Source: Rhodopila globiformis (lineage in GTDB: Bacteria; Pseudomonadota; Alphaproteobacteria; Acetobacterales; Acetobacteraceae). From it: DNA of 64,000 nucleotides. Made by a program: the position numbers and the translations under genes. Location: contig NZ_NHRY01000078.1 of NCBI RefSeq assembly GCF_002937115.1, forward strand, positions 1 through 64,000, given 5' to 3'. Shown one piece after another: positions 24,590 to 33,100 of the stretch (within the stretch, counting starts at the first letter, position 1; each line of letters opens with the position of its first letter). The notes beneath the pieces were generated by a model. The model was not told the DNA's origin and searched no databases. It was given only the letters and a program-made list of their open reading frames with translations.

Positions 24590-25466
24590 CGCATTCTTTC
24601 CTTACCCGCGAAATCCGTCCGTCCCGGTCCCGGTGCCACGGCGATGCGGTTGCTTCGACGCATCGCCGCACCCGGACGAGCGCGGCTTCCGGCGGACGCG
24701 ATGGATGCTGCTGCCGTAATATTACATACTGACAGCGGACGGGTGGGGCCCATCAGACTGGCCACGGCGCGGCCAATGCCGGCCTGGCAGATCCGCTGCC
24801 AGACACGCCAGATGGTTACGCCTGCGACGGCTGAGGCCGTTGCACCGTTGCGGTGGAGTTTTGGCACGTCCCGGTCCTGTATCCGCCGATTTCTTGTCTG
24901 GAGAACCGCTGAGCGGCCGCCCGTCGTGCCAGGATGCCTCGCCAGGCGTTCCATTGCTGTGCAAATTCGGCATATACAACGCGAAAATGGCACCCCCGGA
25001 AGCCGAAGACTTCCGGGGGTGGCGCGTCACGATGGCGGGCGCCAGGGTGCAGGCAAAGCGGCGACCGGATGCCGAAGCGAGACGGGTATTCCAGAGACGG
25101 CCTGTCTTCATCGTCATGGCCCGCCTGTTCGCATCGGCGCTACCAAGGGCCCAAGCCAGGATAACTGACCCACCGGAGCCAGCGCACCGGGCCTTGCCTT
25201 TCTCCGTCATGGTGGGCCTGCTCCCCATTGGCGTTAAAATAGGGCTGGCTGTTGCCTCCTGGTCATGGCCCGGCTTGTCCGGGCCACCTATTCCAGCACT
25301 GTGCCGCGACAGGTGGCCCGGACAAGCCGGGCCATGACGGAATGGCAAGCATCGTGCCGCCGCCACGCTATTTTAACGCCAATGGGGCCTGCTCCCACCA
25401 TGACGGGGAGGCACCGACCTTGCCCATTTCCATCCATTGTGGCGGCCGTGACGACAGGGCGGCGCC
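24590..25466. other. Long intergenic region with repeats, including element copy C
   Basis: No gene is supported in 877 bases. Open frames on the minus strand (for example 24583-24993) have no recognisable motif and run into the cysteine-rich gene. The stretch holds the promoter of the cysteine-rich operon at its left, and from about 25200 a short palindrome carrying the inserted element copy C. The TRAP operon ends at 25467. Confidence 0.5.
25214..25396. mobile_element. Palindromic MITE-like element, copy C, with 12-bp target duplication
   Basis: The element is 25226-25384 (159 bp), with perfect 17-bp terminal inverted repeats CATTGGCGTTAAAATAG (25226-25242) and its complement (25368-25384). 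Flanks are a perfect direct repeat, GGGCCTGCTCCC, at 25214-25225 and 25385-25396. Internal palindrome: perfect 28-bp arms at 25262-25289 and 25311-25338, loop 25290-25310 in the same orientation as copy B. Removing the element and one duplication restores a 13-bp-arm palindrome, CCGTCATGGTGGG / CCCACCATGACGG (25204-25216 and 25394-25406). Confidence 0.88.
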
Positions 25467-27341
25467 TCAGCTCAGGAACCCGGTGGAAATCCACGGCACG
25501 GCGGCGATCACCACCAACCCGAACACCAGCGCGACCATATACCCCATGATCGGCTTCAGCCCCAGGTCCGGCTTGATCCGGCTGACGGCGCAGGCCGAGT
25601 AGTAGCCGACGCCGAACGGCGGCGAGAACAGCCCCACGCCCATCGCCAGCACCACGACGATCGCGTAGTGCACCTCGTTGATCCCCACCGAGCGGGCGAT
25701 CGGGAACAGCAGCGGGCCGAACAGGACGACCGCCGGGATGCCCTCCAGCACGCTGCCCAGCACCACGAACGCCAGGATCGACACCGCCAGGAAGCTGGCC
25801 TTGCCGCCCGGCATCGATGCCATCGCCGTCGCCAGCGCGTGTGAAAAGCCCGACTGCGTCAGCGCCCAGGACATCCCGGTGGCGGCGCCGATGATGATCA
25901 GGATCGCCCCCGACAGCGCCGCCGTCTCCACCAGCATCGGCATCAGCCGCCGCCAGTCGAACCGCCGGTAGACCAGCAGGCCGACCAGCACGGTATAGAC
26001 CACGCCGATGGTCGAGACCTCGGTCGCCGTCGTCGCGCCGCTGATCACGGCGTAGCGGATGACGAACGGCAGCAGCAGCCCGGGCAGCGCCACCAGGAAG
26101 GTGCGGCCGATCTGCGCCCAGGAGGCTCGGCGGTGGGTGGCGTCAGACGGCTTGCCCCGCAGCCGCCAGCGCATCACGCCGCACAGCATCAGGCCGAGCA
26201 CCAGGCCCGGCAGCAACCCGCCGGTGAACAGCGCGGCGATCGACACGCCGGTGACCGAGCCGATGGTGATCAGCACCAGCGACGGCGGGATCGTCTCGGT
26301 CTGCGCGCCGGTCGCCGCCAGCAGCGCCAGCAATTCGCCCGGCGCGGCGCCGCGTTCCTTCATTTCCGGGAACAGCACCGGCGCGATCGCCGCCATGTCG
26401 GCCGCCTTCGAACCGGAAATGCCAGAGACCAGGTACATTGCGCCAATCAGCACATAGGACAGGCCGCCGCGCACATGCCCCAGCAGGCTGACCAGGAACC
26501 CCACCAGCGCCCGGGCGATACCGGTCATCTCCATCAGCAGGCCCAGGATGACGAACAGCGGCACCGCCAGCAGGATCAGTTGCGACATGCCCTCGTCCAT
26601 GCGCCCGACCAGCACCTGGTCCGGCACGGTGGTGGTCAGCGTCAGGTAGCCGTAGGTGGCCAGACCGAAGGCAAAGGCGATCGGCACCCCGGCCAGCACC
26701 ATGGCGCCCACCAGGCCGACGAAGAAGACCAGCAGGTTGATGTTGCCCAGGTGGTGCAGCAACGGCTGCGCGGCATAGAACACCGCGCCGATGGCGACGA
26801 TCGCGCCGATGCCGGCGGCGACCATGCGCAGGCTGCCGACGGTCGCCAGCCGCAGCAGCGCCACCAGCAGCATCAGCGTCGCGCCGACGGGGAAGGCGGC
26901 CGCCGCCCAGGCGCCGGAGATTTCCAGCGCCGGCGTGGTGATGAAGCCCTCGTCCTGCGCGAATTCCAGCCCGGGCAGGATCATCAGCGCCAGGAAGGCC
27001 AGCGGCACCGCCATCGCCAGCACGTCCAGGAAGGCGCGGGTCGAGGGCTTGGCGCGGACGACCAGCGCGGTCATGCGCATGTGCTCATTCCGCCGCAGCG
27101 CGACGACCGAGCCGAGCATCGCCAGCCAGAGGAACAGGATCGACGCCAGTTCGTCCGACCAGATCAGCGGCGCGTTGAACACGTAGCGGGCGAGGACGCC
27201 GGCGAACAGCACCACCAGTTCCGCGACGACCAGCAGCGCGGCCGGCACTTCGACCAGGTGCCCGATGACCCGGTCCGCCAGGATGACCCAGCGCGCGCTC
27301 TCGCGGCGCGGGGCTGATTCGGAAAGGGCCATGGTGCTCAT
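25467..27341 (-). CDS. TRAP transporter, fused small and large permease subunits (DctQ-DctM)
   Basis: A 624-residue membrane protein. Residues about 20-180 are the four-helix DctQ subunit (FAGVLARYVFNAPLIWSDELASILFLWLAMLGS). After a short connector, residues about 200-620 are the DctM permease of about 12 helices, with GVPIAFAFGLA, ...VPLFVILGLLMEMTGIARALV, SGISGSKAADMAAIAPVLFPEM and the closing VGLFSPPFGVGYYSACAVSRI. These transporters use a sodium gradient and a periplasmic binding protein to import organic acids. Its ATG overlaps the binding-protein stop by 4 bases. Last gene of a six-gene operon. Confidence 0.93.
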   Translation of the reverse strand: MSTMALSESAPRRESARWVILADRVIGHLVEVPAALLVVAELVVLFAGVLARYVFNAPLIWSDELASILFLWLAMLGSVVALRRNEHMRMTALVVRAKPSTRAFLDVLAMAVPLAFLALMILPGLEFAQDEGFITTPALEISGAWAAAAFPVGATLMLLVALLRLATVGSLRMVAAGIGAIVAIGAVFYAAQPLLHHLGNINLLVFFVGLVGAMVLAGVPIAFAFGLATYGYLTLTTTVPDQVLVGRMDEGMSQLILLAVPLFVILGLLMEMTGIARALVGFLVSLLGHVRGGLSYVLIGAMYLVSGISGSKAADMAAIAPVLFPEMKERGAAPGELLALLAATGAQTETIPPSLVLITIGSVTGVSIAALFTGGLLPGLVLGLMLCGVMRWRLRGKPSDATHRRASWAQIGRTFLVALPGLLLPFVIRYAVISGATTATEVSTIGVVYTVLVGLLVYRRFDWRRLMPMLVETAALSGAILIIIGAATGMSWALTQSGFSHALATAMASMPGGKASFLAVSILAFVVLGSVLEGIPAVVLFGPLLFPIARSVGINEVHYAIVVVLAMGVGLFSPPFGVGYYSACAVSRIKPDLGLKPIMGYMVALVFGLVVIAAVPWISTGFLS

Positions 27342-28354
27342 GCCAACCTCCCCGAGGTCTGCTCCAGCAGGCCCCAGGCCTCGGCACCATACTTGGCCTT
27401 CCAGTCGGGGTAGAAGCTGGTTTTCGCCAGGGCGTCGCGGAAGGCGGCCCTGTCCACCTCGTTGAATTTCAGGCCCTTGGCCGTCAGGGTCTGGCGCAGG
27501 CTGACGCTGAGCCTGGCGATGTCGGCGCGCTGGTCCATCGCCGACTTGTCGAACTCGCGGGTGACGATGGCGCGGACATCCGCCGGCAGCCTGGCCCAGG
27601 CGCGGCGGTTGCCCAGCAGGCAGTAGCCGTCCCAGACATGGCTGGTGAGGGAGCAGTATTTCTGCACCTCATACAGCCGCGTGGTGGCGATGATGGCGAG
27701 CGGGTTTTCCTGCCCCTCCACCACCTTGGTCTGCAGCGCCGAATACACCTCGCTGAAATTGATCGGCGTCGGCCCGGCGCCCAGCGCCTGGAACAGCGAC
27801 GTCAGCATCGGCGCCGGCGGCACGCGCAGCTTCAGGCCCTTCAGGTCCGCCGGGGTGACAATCGGCTTCGTCGAGGTGGTGACCTGGCGGAAGCCGTTGT
27901 CCATCAGCTTGCAGACCTGCACCAGGCCCGCCTTGCCGATTTGCGTGCGGACGTAGTCGCCAAGCCCGCCGTCCACCGCTTTCCAGACAGCGTCGTAGTC
28001 CGGGAAGGCAAAGCCCGTGCTGAGGATGCCGGCAACCGGCACCAGCGTCGCCAGGATCGCGTTGGACAGGTTGAACATCTCGACCCCGCCCAGGCGCACC
28101 TGCGACAGCAGGTCGGTATCGGAGCCAAGCTGGTTGGCCGGGAACAGCTTGATCTCGAGCCGGCCGGACGTCGCCTGGCGGATGCGGTCGATCGCTTCCT
28201 GGTCGCGGATGTTGATCGGGTGCGTCGGGTCCTGGCCGGTGGCGAGCTTGTAGCTGAACTCGGCCGCGGACCCGGGCCGCGTCAGGACGCCGACAAGCGG
28301 CAGCGCGGCGGCCGAGGCGAGCAGGCCGCGGCGGGTGACGTGTGTGGCCTTCAT
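27338..28354 (-). CDS. TRAP transporter substrate-binding protein (DctP family)
   Basis: A 338-residue periplasmic solute-binding protein. The N-terminus MKATHVTRRGLLASAAALPLVGVLTRPGSA has a twin-arginine-like motif. The mature part has DctP features: SGRLEIKLFPANQLGSDTDLLSQVRLGGVEMFNLS and the conserved LKGLKLRVPPAPMLTSLFQALGAGPTPINFSEVYSALQTKVVEGQENPLAII, where the Arg of LRVP contacts a carboxylate in this family. Ligand is therefore likely an organic or sugar acid. It lies between the dehydrogenase gene and the fused permease, in one operon. Confidence 0.93.
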   Translation of the reverse strand: MKATHVTRRGLLASAAALPLVGVLTRPGSAAEFSYKLATGQDPTHPINIRDQEAIDRIRQATSGRLEIKLFPANQLGSDTDLLSQVRLGGVEMFNLSNAILATLVPVAGILSTGFAFPDYDAVWKAVDGGLGDYVRTQIGKAGLVQVCKLMDNGFRQVTTSTKPIVTPADLKGLKLRVPPAPMLTSLFQALGAGPTPINFSEVYSALQTKVVEGQENPLAIIATTRLYEVQKYCSLTSHVWDGYCLLGNRRAWARLPADVRAIVTREFDKSAMDQRADIARLSVSLRQTLTAKGLKFNEVDRAAFRDALAKTSFYPDWKAKYGAEAWGLLEQTSGRLA

Positions 28355-28380
28355 TGGTGTTTCCCCTGTCTCGTCCGGCT

Positions 28381-29259
28381 TCAGCCGATGAAGTTGAGTC
28401 TGCGATAGCTACGAATTACCTGGCTGTCATCCGCGGCGCCCTCGCCACGGCCGGAGGCGGCGAGGAAAAGCTGGTGCGCCAGCCCCGCCATCGGCAGCGC
28501 CGCCCTGGCGTCGCGGCCCGCCTGCATGACGATGCCCAGGTCCTTGACGAAGATGTCGATGGCGCTGGTGACGATGGGGTCCGCTTCCAGCATGCGCGGC
28601 CCGCGGTCGCCCAGCATCCAGCTGGCCGCCGAGGAGCCGCCCATCACCTCCAGCAGCATGCGGCCATCGACGCCGAGCTTTTCCGCCAGCGCCAGCCCCT
28701 CGGCGGCGACGGCGATGTGCGCGCCGCAGAGCAACTGGTTGACGGTCTTGACCACGGCACCCTGGCCCGGCGTGTCGCCGACATGGAAGATGCGCTGGCC
28801 GAGCGCGGCGAACACCGGGCGGACGGCGGCGAACACGTCGTCCGGCGCGGCGGCCATGATGGTGAGTTTCGCCGCGGTGGCGCCGGCGACGCCGCCGGAG
28901 ACCGGGGCATCGACGAAGCGCCGCCCGGTGGCGAGCACCTTTTCAGCGATCGCCGCGACAGCGGCGGGCGGGCAGGTGGCCATCAGCACGACGATACCCT
29001 CCGGCGGCAGCGCGTTCAGGGCGCCGCCGGCGAACAGCGCGGCCTCGGCCTGGGCGGCATCGACCACCATCAGCAGCAGGGCGTCGGCATCCTCGGCGGC
29101 CGTGGCGGCGGTGTGGCAAGCAATGCCGCCGGCCGCTGCCAGCGCTTCGCAGGCGGCGGGCCGCACGTCGGTGCCGCGCACGGCGAAGCCGGCGGCGAGC
29201 AGCGCCCGCGTCATCGGTTGGCCCATGGCGCCGAGGCCGACGAATGCGATCGTCTTCAT
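28381..29259 (-). CDS. Beta-hydroxyacid dehydrogenase (3-hydroxyisobutyrate dehydrogenase family)
   Basis: A 292-residue NAD(P)-dependent dehydrogenase. Nucleotide-binding motif FVGLGAMGQPM at the N-terminus; substrate motif DAPVSGGVAGATAAKLTIM; catalytic lysine in QGAVVKTVNQLL; helical C-terminal domain. Members oxidise 3-hydroxyisobutyrate, tartronate semialdehyde reduction, L-threonate and similar substrates. The ATG at 29259 overlaps the transketolase stop (ATGA), confirming the operon. Which substrate is used is not determined by sequence reading; a sugar-acid or tetronate would fit the transketolase and TRAP neighbours. Confidence 0.9.
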   Translation of the reverse strand: MKTIAFVGLGAMGQPMTRALLAAGFAVRGTDVRPAACEALAAAGGIACHTAATAAEDADALLLMVVDAAQAEAALFAGGALNALPPEGIVVLMATCPPAAVAAIAEKVLATGRRFVDAPVSGGVAGATAAKLTIMAAAPDDVFAAVRPVFAALGQRIFHVGDTPGQGAVVKTVNQLLCGAHIAVAAEGLALAEKLGVDGRMLLEVMGGSSAASWMLGDRGPRMLEADPIVTSAIDIFVKDLGIVMQAGRDARAALPMAGLAHQLFLAASGRGEGAADDSQVIRSYRRLNFIG

Positions 29260-30248
29260 CACAGCCAGCCTTTCAGCGTCGCCGCCATCGCCGGGGCGGA
29301 GAGGCCGTAGCGGTCGTGCAGCGTCGGCAACGCACCGGCGTCGAGGAACTGGTCCGGCAGGGCGACCTGGCGGAAGCGGGGGGCAATGCCGTTCCGCAGC
29401 AGCGTGGCCGCGACCGCCTCGCCGAGGCCGCCGACGACGGAGTGGTTTTCCGCCACCACGACCGGACGGCCGGCGCGTGCCGCCTGGGCGCGGATGGTGG
29501 CCTCGTCCAATGGCTTGATCGTCGGCACGTGCAGCACGGCCGCCTCGATCCGGTCCCGGCGCAGCAGGTCCGCGGTTTCCAGCGCGCGCATGGTCATCAG
29601 GCCGGTGGAGACGATCAGCACGTCGGCGCCGTCGCGCAGCAGCGCCGCCTTGCCGAGTTCGAACTTGTAGTCGTACTCGTCCAGCACCAGGGGCACGGCG
29701 CCGCGCAGCAGCCGCATGTACACCGGCCCCTGGTGCGCGGCGATGGCCGGCACCGCCTGCTCGATGTCCAGCGCGTCGCACGGATCGACGATGGTCAGGT
29801 TCGGCATGCCGCGGAAGATCGCCAGGTCCTCGGTGGCCTGGTGGCTCGGGCCGTAGCCGGTGGTCAGGCCGGGCAGGGCGCAGACGATCTTGACGTTCAG
29901 GGCCTCCTCGGCGATCCCGAGGCAGATGAAGTCGTAGGCGCGGCGGGAGGCGAACACGGCATAGGTGGTGGCGAACGGGGTGAACCCCTCGCGCGCCAGG
30001 CCGGCGGCGGCGCCCATCAGCAGCTGCTCGGCCATGCCCATCTGGTAGAACCGGTCGGGATGCGCCTGGGCGAAGATGTGCAGGTCGGTGTATTTGCTCA
30101 GGTCCGCGGTCATGCCGACGATGTCGGGCCGCTGCGCCGCCAGCGCCGCCAAAGCGTGGCCGAACGGGGCGGGTTTCGTCTTCTGGCCCTCGCCGGCGAT
30201 CGAGGCGATCATCGCCGAGGTGGTCAGGCGCGGTTTCGTGGCGCTCAT
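29259..30248 (-). CDS. Transketolase, C-terminal (Pyr plus C-terminal) subunit of a split enzyme
   Basis: A 329-residue protein equal to the second half of transketolase: pyrimidine-binding domain with TADLSKYTDLHIFAQAHPDRFYQMGMAEQLLMGAAAGLAREGFTPFATTYAVF, then the C-terminal domain (PVVVAENHSVVGGLGEAVAATL). The glutamate of GMAEQ activates thiamine diphosphate. Its start overlaps the end of the gene for the first half by 4 bases. Split transketolases appear in dedicated sugar-catabolic operons, for example in D-apiose degradation, as distinct from the single-chain pentose phosphate enzyme. The ATG at 30248 is chosen for the overlap. Confidence 0.92.
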   Translation of the reverse strand: MSATKPRLTTSAMIASIAGEGQKTKPAPFGHALAALAAQRPDIVGMTADLSKYTDLHIFAQAHPDRFYQMGMAEQLLMGAAAGLAREGFTPFATTYAVFASRRAYDFICLGIAEEALNVKIVCALPGLTTGYGPSHQATEDLAIFRGMPNLTIVDPCDALDIEQAVPAIAAHQGPVYMRLLRGAVPLVLDEYDYKFELGKAALLRDGADVLIVSTGLMTMRALETADLLRRDRIEAAVLHVPTIKPLDEATIRAQAARAGRPVVVAENHSVVGGLGEAVAATLLRNGIAPRFRQVALPDQFLDAGALPTLHDRYGLSAPAMAATLKGWL

Positions 30249-31090
30249 TGGGTTGCCTCCTCCCGGTCCAGGATCGCCAGGGCCTGCTGCCATTCCTGCG
30301 GCTCGACGCGCAGGAAGTGGTTGCGCTCGCGGGCTTCCAGGAACGGGATGCCCCTGGCCATGCGGGTATCGAAAATGATCACGCGCGGACGCGGCTCGGC
30401 CAACCCGCGCGCGGTGTCGAAGGCGGCGCGCACGGCGGCGATGTCGTTGCCGTTGACACGCTGGGCGTGCCAGCCGAACGCCTCCCATTTCGGCGCCAGC
30501 GGTTCGGCGCACAGCATCGACGTGGATGGGCCGTCGGCCTGCTGGTTGTTGAAGTCGACCAGGCAGATCAGGTTGTCCAGCTTCCAGTGCGCCGCCGACA
30601 TCGCCGCTTCCCAGGTGGCGCCTTCCCCAAGCTCGCCGTCGGACATCATATTATAGACGAAGGCGCCGGAGCGCTTGCGCTTCAGGCCGAGGCTCATGCC
30701 GACGGCGATGCCAAGCCCCTGGCCGAGCGAGCCGCCGCTGATCTCCATCCCCGGCGTGTAGGCGGCCATGCCGGACATCGGCAGGCGGCTGTCATCGATG
30801 CCGTAGGTTTCCAGCTCGTCGCGCGGGATGACGCCGGCCTCGATCAGCGCCGCATACATGGCGATGGCGTAGTGGCCGACGGAGAGCAGAAAGCGGTCGC
30901 GGCCTTCCCAGTCTGGCTCCTCCGGGCGGTAGGCCAGGGCGTGGAAATACGCCACCGCCAGTACGTCTGCGATGCCGAGCGCCTGGGCGATGTAGCCCTG
31001 GCCCTGGACCTCGCCCATGCGCAGAGCGTTGCGGCGGATGTTGCGGGCGCGCTCGGCCAGCGTCGGCGCGTTCGGACGGTCGGTTGCCAT
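30245..31090 (-). CDS. Transketolase, N-terminal (PP) subunit of a split enzyme
   Basis: A 281-residue protein equal to the thiamine diphosphate pyrophosphate-binding half of transketolase: LALGIADVLAVAYFHAL-type helix, GHYAIAMYAALIEAG, MEISGGSLGQGLGIAVGMSLGLK, and the cofactor/metal motif SDGELGEGATWEAAMSAAHWKLDNLICLVDFNNQQADG. Functions only with the partner encoded next. It transfers two-carbon units between sugars. It follows the SDR gene by 15 bases. No sugar kinase is in the operon, so either phosphorylation is done elsewhere or the substrate is unphosphorylated. Confidence 0.92.
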   Translation of the reverse strand: MATDRPNAPTLAERARNIRRNALRMGEVQGQGYIAQALGIADVLAVAYFHALAYRPEEPDWEGRDRFLLSVGHYAIAMYAALIEAGVIPRDELETYGIDDSRLPMSGMAAYTPGMEISGGSLGQGLGIAVGMSLGLKRKRSGAFVYNMMSDGELGEGATWEAAMSAAHWKLDNLICLVDFNNQQADGPSTSMLCAEPLAPKWEAFGWHAQRVNGNDIAAVRAAFDTARGLAEPRPRVIIFDTRMARGIPFLEARERNHFLRVEPQEWQQALAILDREEATQ

Positions 31091-31105
31091 GGGTTTCCCC
31101 TCCGG

Positions 31106-31855
31106 TCAGTGGATGTGCATGCCGCCATTGACGTCGATCTCCGCGCCCGTGATGTAGGACGAGAGATCCGAGGCGAGGAACAGGAAGGCGCCGGCGACGT
31201 CGTTCGCCTCGCCCAGGCGGTCGAGCGGGATGCCTTTGCGGATGTCCAGCTTCATCTCCGGGGTCAGCTTGCCGCCGGTGATGTCGGTCTGGATCAGGCC
31301 GGGGCAGACGGAATTGACCCGGATGCCATCGGCACCAAGCTCGCGCGCCATCGCCTTGGCGAGGCCGAGGACGCCGGCCTTGGCGGCGGAATAGTGCGGC
31401 CCGCCGAAGATGCCGCCGCCGCGCTGGGCGGACACCGACGACATGCAGGCGATCGAGCCGGACTTCCGCTGGCGCATGTGCGGCACCACCGCCTGGCTCA
31501 GGTTCAGCACGTCGTCGAGGTTGACGGCGATGATGCGCTGCCAGTCGGCCGGCGTGATCTCCTGGAATTTCACCGGCTGGGTGACGCCGGCGTTGTTGAC
31601 CAGGATGTCGATCCGGCCGGTCTCCGCCAGGGTGCGGCCGATGGCGTCGCGGCAGGCCTCGGGGCTGGTGACGTCGCAGGCGAAGCCGAGATGGTTCGGC
31701 CCGATGGACGCGGCGGCGTCCTTTGCTGCGGCTTCTTGCAGGTCGAGGATAACGACACGGGCGCCGTGCGTGGCGAACAGGCGGGCGGTGGCCAGGCCGA
31801 TGCCGCGGGGGCTGGCAGCCCCGGAAATGACGGCGACGCGGTCCTGCAGCAGCAT
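31106..31855 (-). CDS. SDR-family NAD(P)-dependent oxidoreductase
   Basis: A 249-residue classical short-chain dehydrogenase: cofactor motif ISGAASPRGIGLATARLF, NNAG at the NILVNNAGVT-type position, catalytic Ser in SSVSAQRGG and Tyr-x3-Lys in HYSAAKAGVLGLAKAMA, and the terminal GAEIDVNGGMHIH. The ATG at 31855 follows GGAGGAAACC; an earlier codon at 31930 would place the start in the regulator's control region. It is the first gene of the catabolic operon and probably oxidises or reduces the imported sugar or polyol. Confidence 0.92.
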   Translation of the reverse strand: MLLQDRVAVISGAASPRGIGLATARLFATHGARVVILDLQEAAAKDAAASIGPNHLGFACDVTSPEACRDAIGRTLAETGRIDILVNNAGVTQPVKFQEITPADWQRIIAVNLDDVLNLSQAVVPHMRQRKSGSIACMSSVSAQRGGGIFGGPHYSAAKAGVLGLAKAMARELGADGIRVNSVCPGLIQTDITGGKLTPEMKLDIRKGIPLDRLGEANDVAGAFLFLASDLSSYITGAEIDVNGGMHIH

Positions 31856-31935
31856 GGTTTCCTCCGGAACGCTTTGGATGGGGATTCTACTGGACGGTAT
31901 TTCGATGAGTGACAAACGCGAAATTTGCACCTATT

Positions 31936-31952
31936 GATGAATTCAGTTCATC
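31936..31952. promoter_or_regulatory. Palindrome in the LysR/SDR divergent region, candidate operator
   Basis: GATGAA-TTCAG-TTCATC is a perfect 6-bp inverted repeat and contains the T-N11-A pattern (T31938, A31950) typical of LysR-family sites. It lies 9 bases upstream of the LysR start codon and about 80 bases upstream of the SDR start, in a 106-base divergent gap. Binding here could control both directions. Confidence 0.55.
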
Positions 31953-31961
31953 GATTTTGCC

Positions 31962-32888
31962 ATGAAGCAGTTGCCATTGACCGGACTCCGCGCCTTCGAG
32001 GCGGCCGCGCGCACCGGTTCGTTCCGCGCCGCCGCCGACCTCATCGGCGTGACGCCGAGCGCGGTCAGCCACGCCATCCGCTCGCTGGAATACGCGCTGC
32101 AGACCTCGCTGTTCTTCCGCGAAGGGCGGAAAGTCGGCCTGACCGCGCAGGGCGACGTGCTGCTGCGGCACGTGCAGCTTGGGTTCGAGGAACTGATCCG
32201 CGGCATTGCCGCCGTTTCCGGCCAGAACCGCATGCTGTTGCGGCTGCACTGCGCGCCGAGCTTCGCCGCGCAGTGGCTGGTGCCGCGGCTGCCGCGGCTG
32301 CTGGCCGACACCGCGGGGCTGGAGGTGCGGGTGGCGGCGAGCGTGAACTTCTCCCGCTTCCGCGCCGACGAGTTCGACGTCGACATCGTCTATGGCGCCG
32401 ACGTGGCGGAGCGCTACGCCCACAGCCGGCATCCGCGCCTGGTGGTGCTGCCGCTGGGCGAGGAAACCGTCACCCCGCTGTGCTGTCCCGCGCTCGCGGC
32501 ACGCATCCGCACGCCGCGCGACCTGCTGGGGGAGACGCTGATCGAAAGCGATAACAAGGGCGTGCGCTGGCCCGCTTGGTTCGCCGCCAACGGCCTGCCG
32601 CCGCCGGAGCCGCATGGGCCGCGCTTCGACCGCAGCTTCCTGTCGATCAGCGCGGCAGCGGACGGGCTGGGGGTGGCGCTGGAATCGACCCGGTTGGCGG
32701 AGCGGGAACTGGCGAGCGGGCGTCTGATGCGGCCGCTGCCGGCAGCGCGGGATGTCGCTTATGTCGGCCACTTCCTGACGTTCCCATATGCCGAGCGCTA
32801 CCGGCTGGAACTGCTGGTGCTGACGGGGTGGCTCGCGGCCGAGCTTGGGATCAGCCTGGACCTGGGGAATGCCGGCAGCGGCGGATAG
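31962..32888 (+). CDS. LysR-family regulator of the catabolic operon (GcvA-like)
   Basis: A 308-residue LysR regulator. The N-terminal helix-turn-helix reads LTGLRAFEAAARTGSFRAAADLIGVTPSAVSHAIRSLEYALQTSLFFREGRKVGLTAQG; the rest is a periplasmic-binding-like effector domain (LRLHCAPSFAAQWLVPRLPRLLADTAGLEVRVAA). It is most like GcvA/AmpR-type members. It is transcribed away from the SDR-transketolase-TRAP operon, the standard arrangement for a local activator. Effector not known; probably the imported acid or a derived sugar. Confidence 0.92.
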   Translation: MKQLPLTGLRAFEAAARTGSFRAAADLIGVTPSAVSHAIRSLEYALQTSLFFREGRKVGLTAQGDVLLRHVQLGFEELIRGIAAVSGQNRMLLRLHCAPSFAAQWLVPRLPRLLADTAGLEVRVAASVNFSRFRADEFDVDIVYGADVAERYAHSRHPRLVVLPLGEETVTPLCCPALAARIRTPRDLLGETLIESDNKGVRWPAWFAANGLPPPEPHGPRFDRSFLSISAAADGLGVALESTRLAERELASGRLMRPLPAARDVAYVGHFLTFPYAERYRLELLVLTGWLAAELGISLDLGNAGSGG

Positions 32889-32911
32889 GGTTGTGGCCAG
32901 GAGCCGCGCTG

Positions 32912-32936
32912 CGGCAAACCGCAGGCAGGTTGAGAC
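32912..32936 (+). repeat. Single copy of the dispersed AAACCGCAGGCAGGTTGAGAC-type motif
   Basis: This copy reads CGGCAAACCGCAGGCAGG followed by TTGAGAC, and is followed about 20 bases later by TTCATCGTCATGGCC, the same pairing seen at 18919 and 59582. It lies in the 212-base gap between the LysR and GNAT genes, which holds no gene. Confidence 0.5.
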
Positions 32937-33100
32937 GTGGCGACGGCGCGCCTTCATCGTCATGGCCGCCGAATGGCAGTCGTCTACGCCCTACGATGCT
33001 GGTTCCGGGAAAGGCGTGGATGGCGGCCTGTGCCCGCCATGACGCCAGGGCGGCCGCCGGGACCATGCGAGGCAGCAAGCCCATGACCGGAGAGACTGGC

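Noticed and set aside
24583-24993. 136-codon minus-strand frame
   Set aside because: No family resemblance and no convincing start signal; it overlaps the start of the OmpA-fusion gene and its promoter region.
26133-27317. 394-codon plus-strand frame
   Set aside because: It is the shadow of the TRAP permease gene; its translation is His/Gln/Arg repeats without structure.
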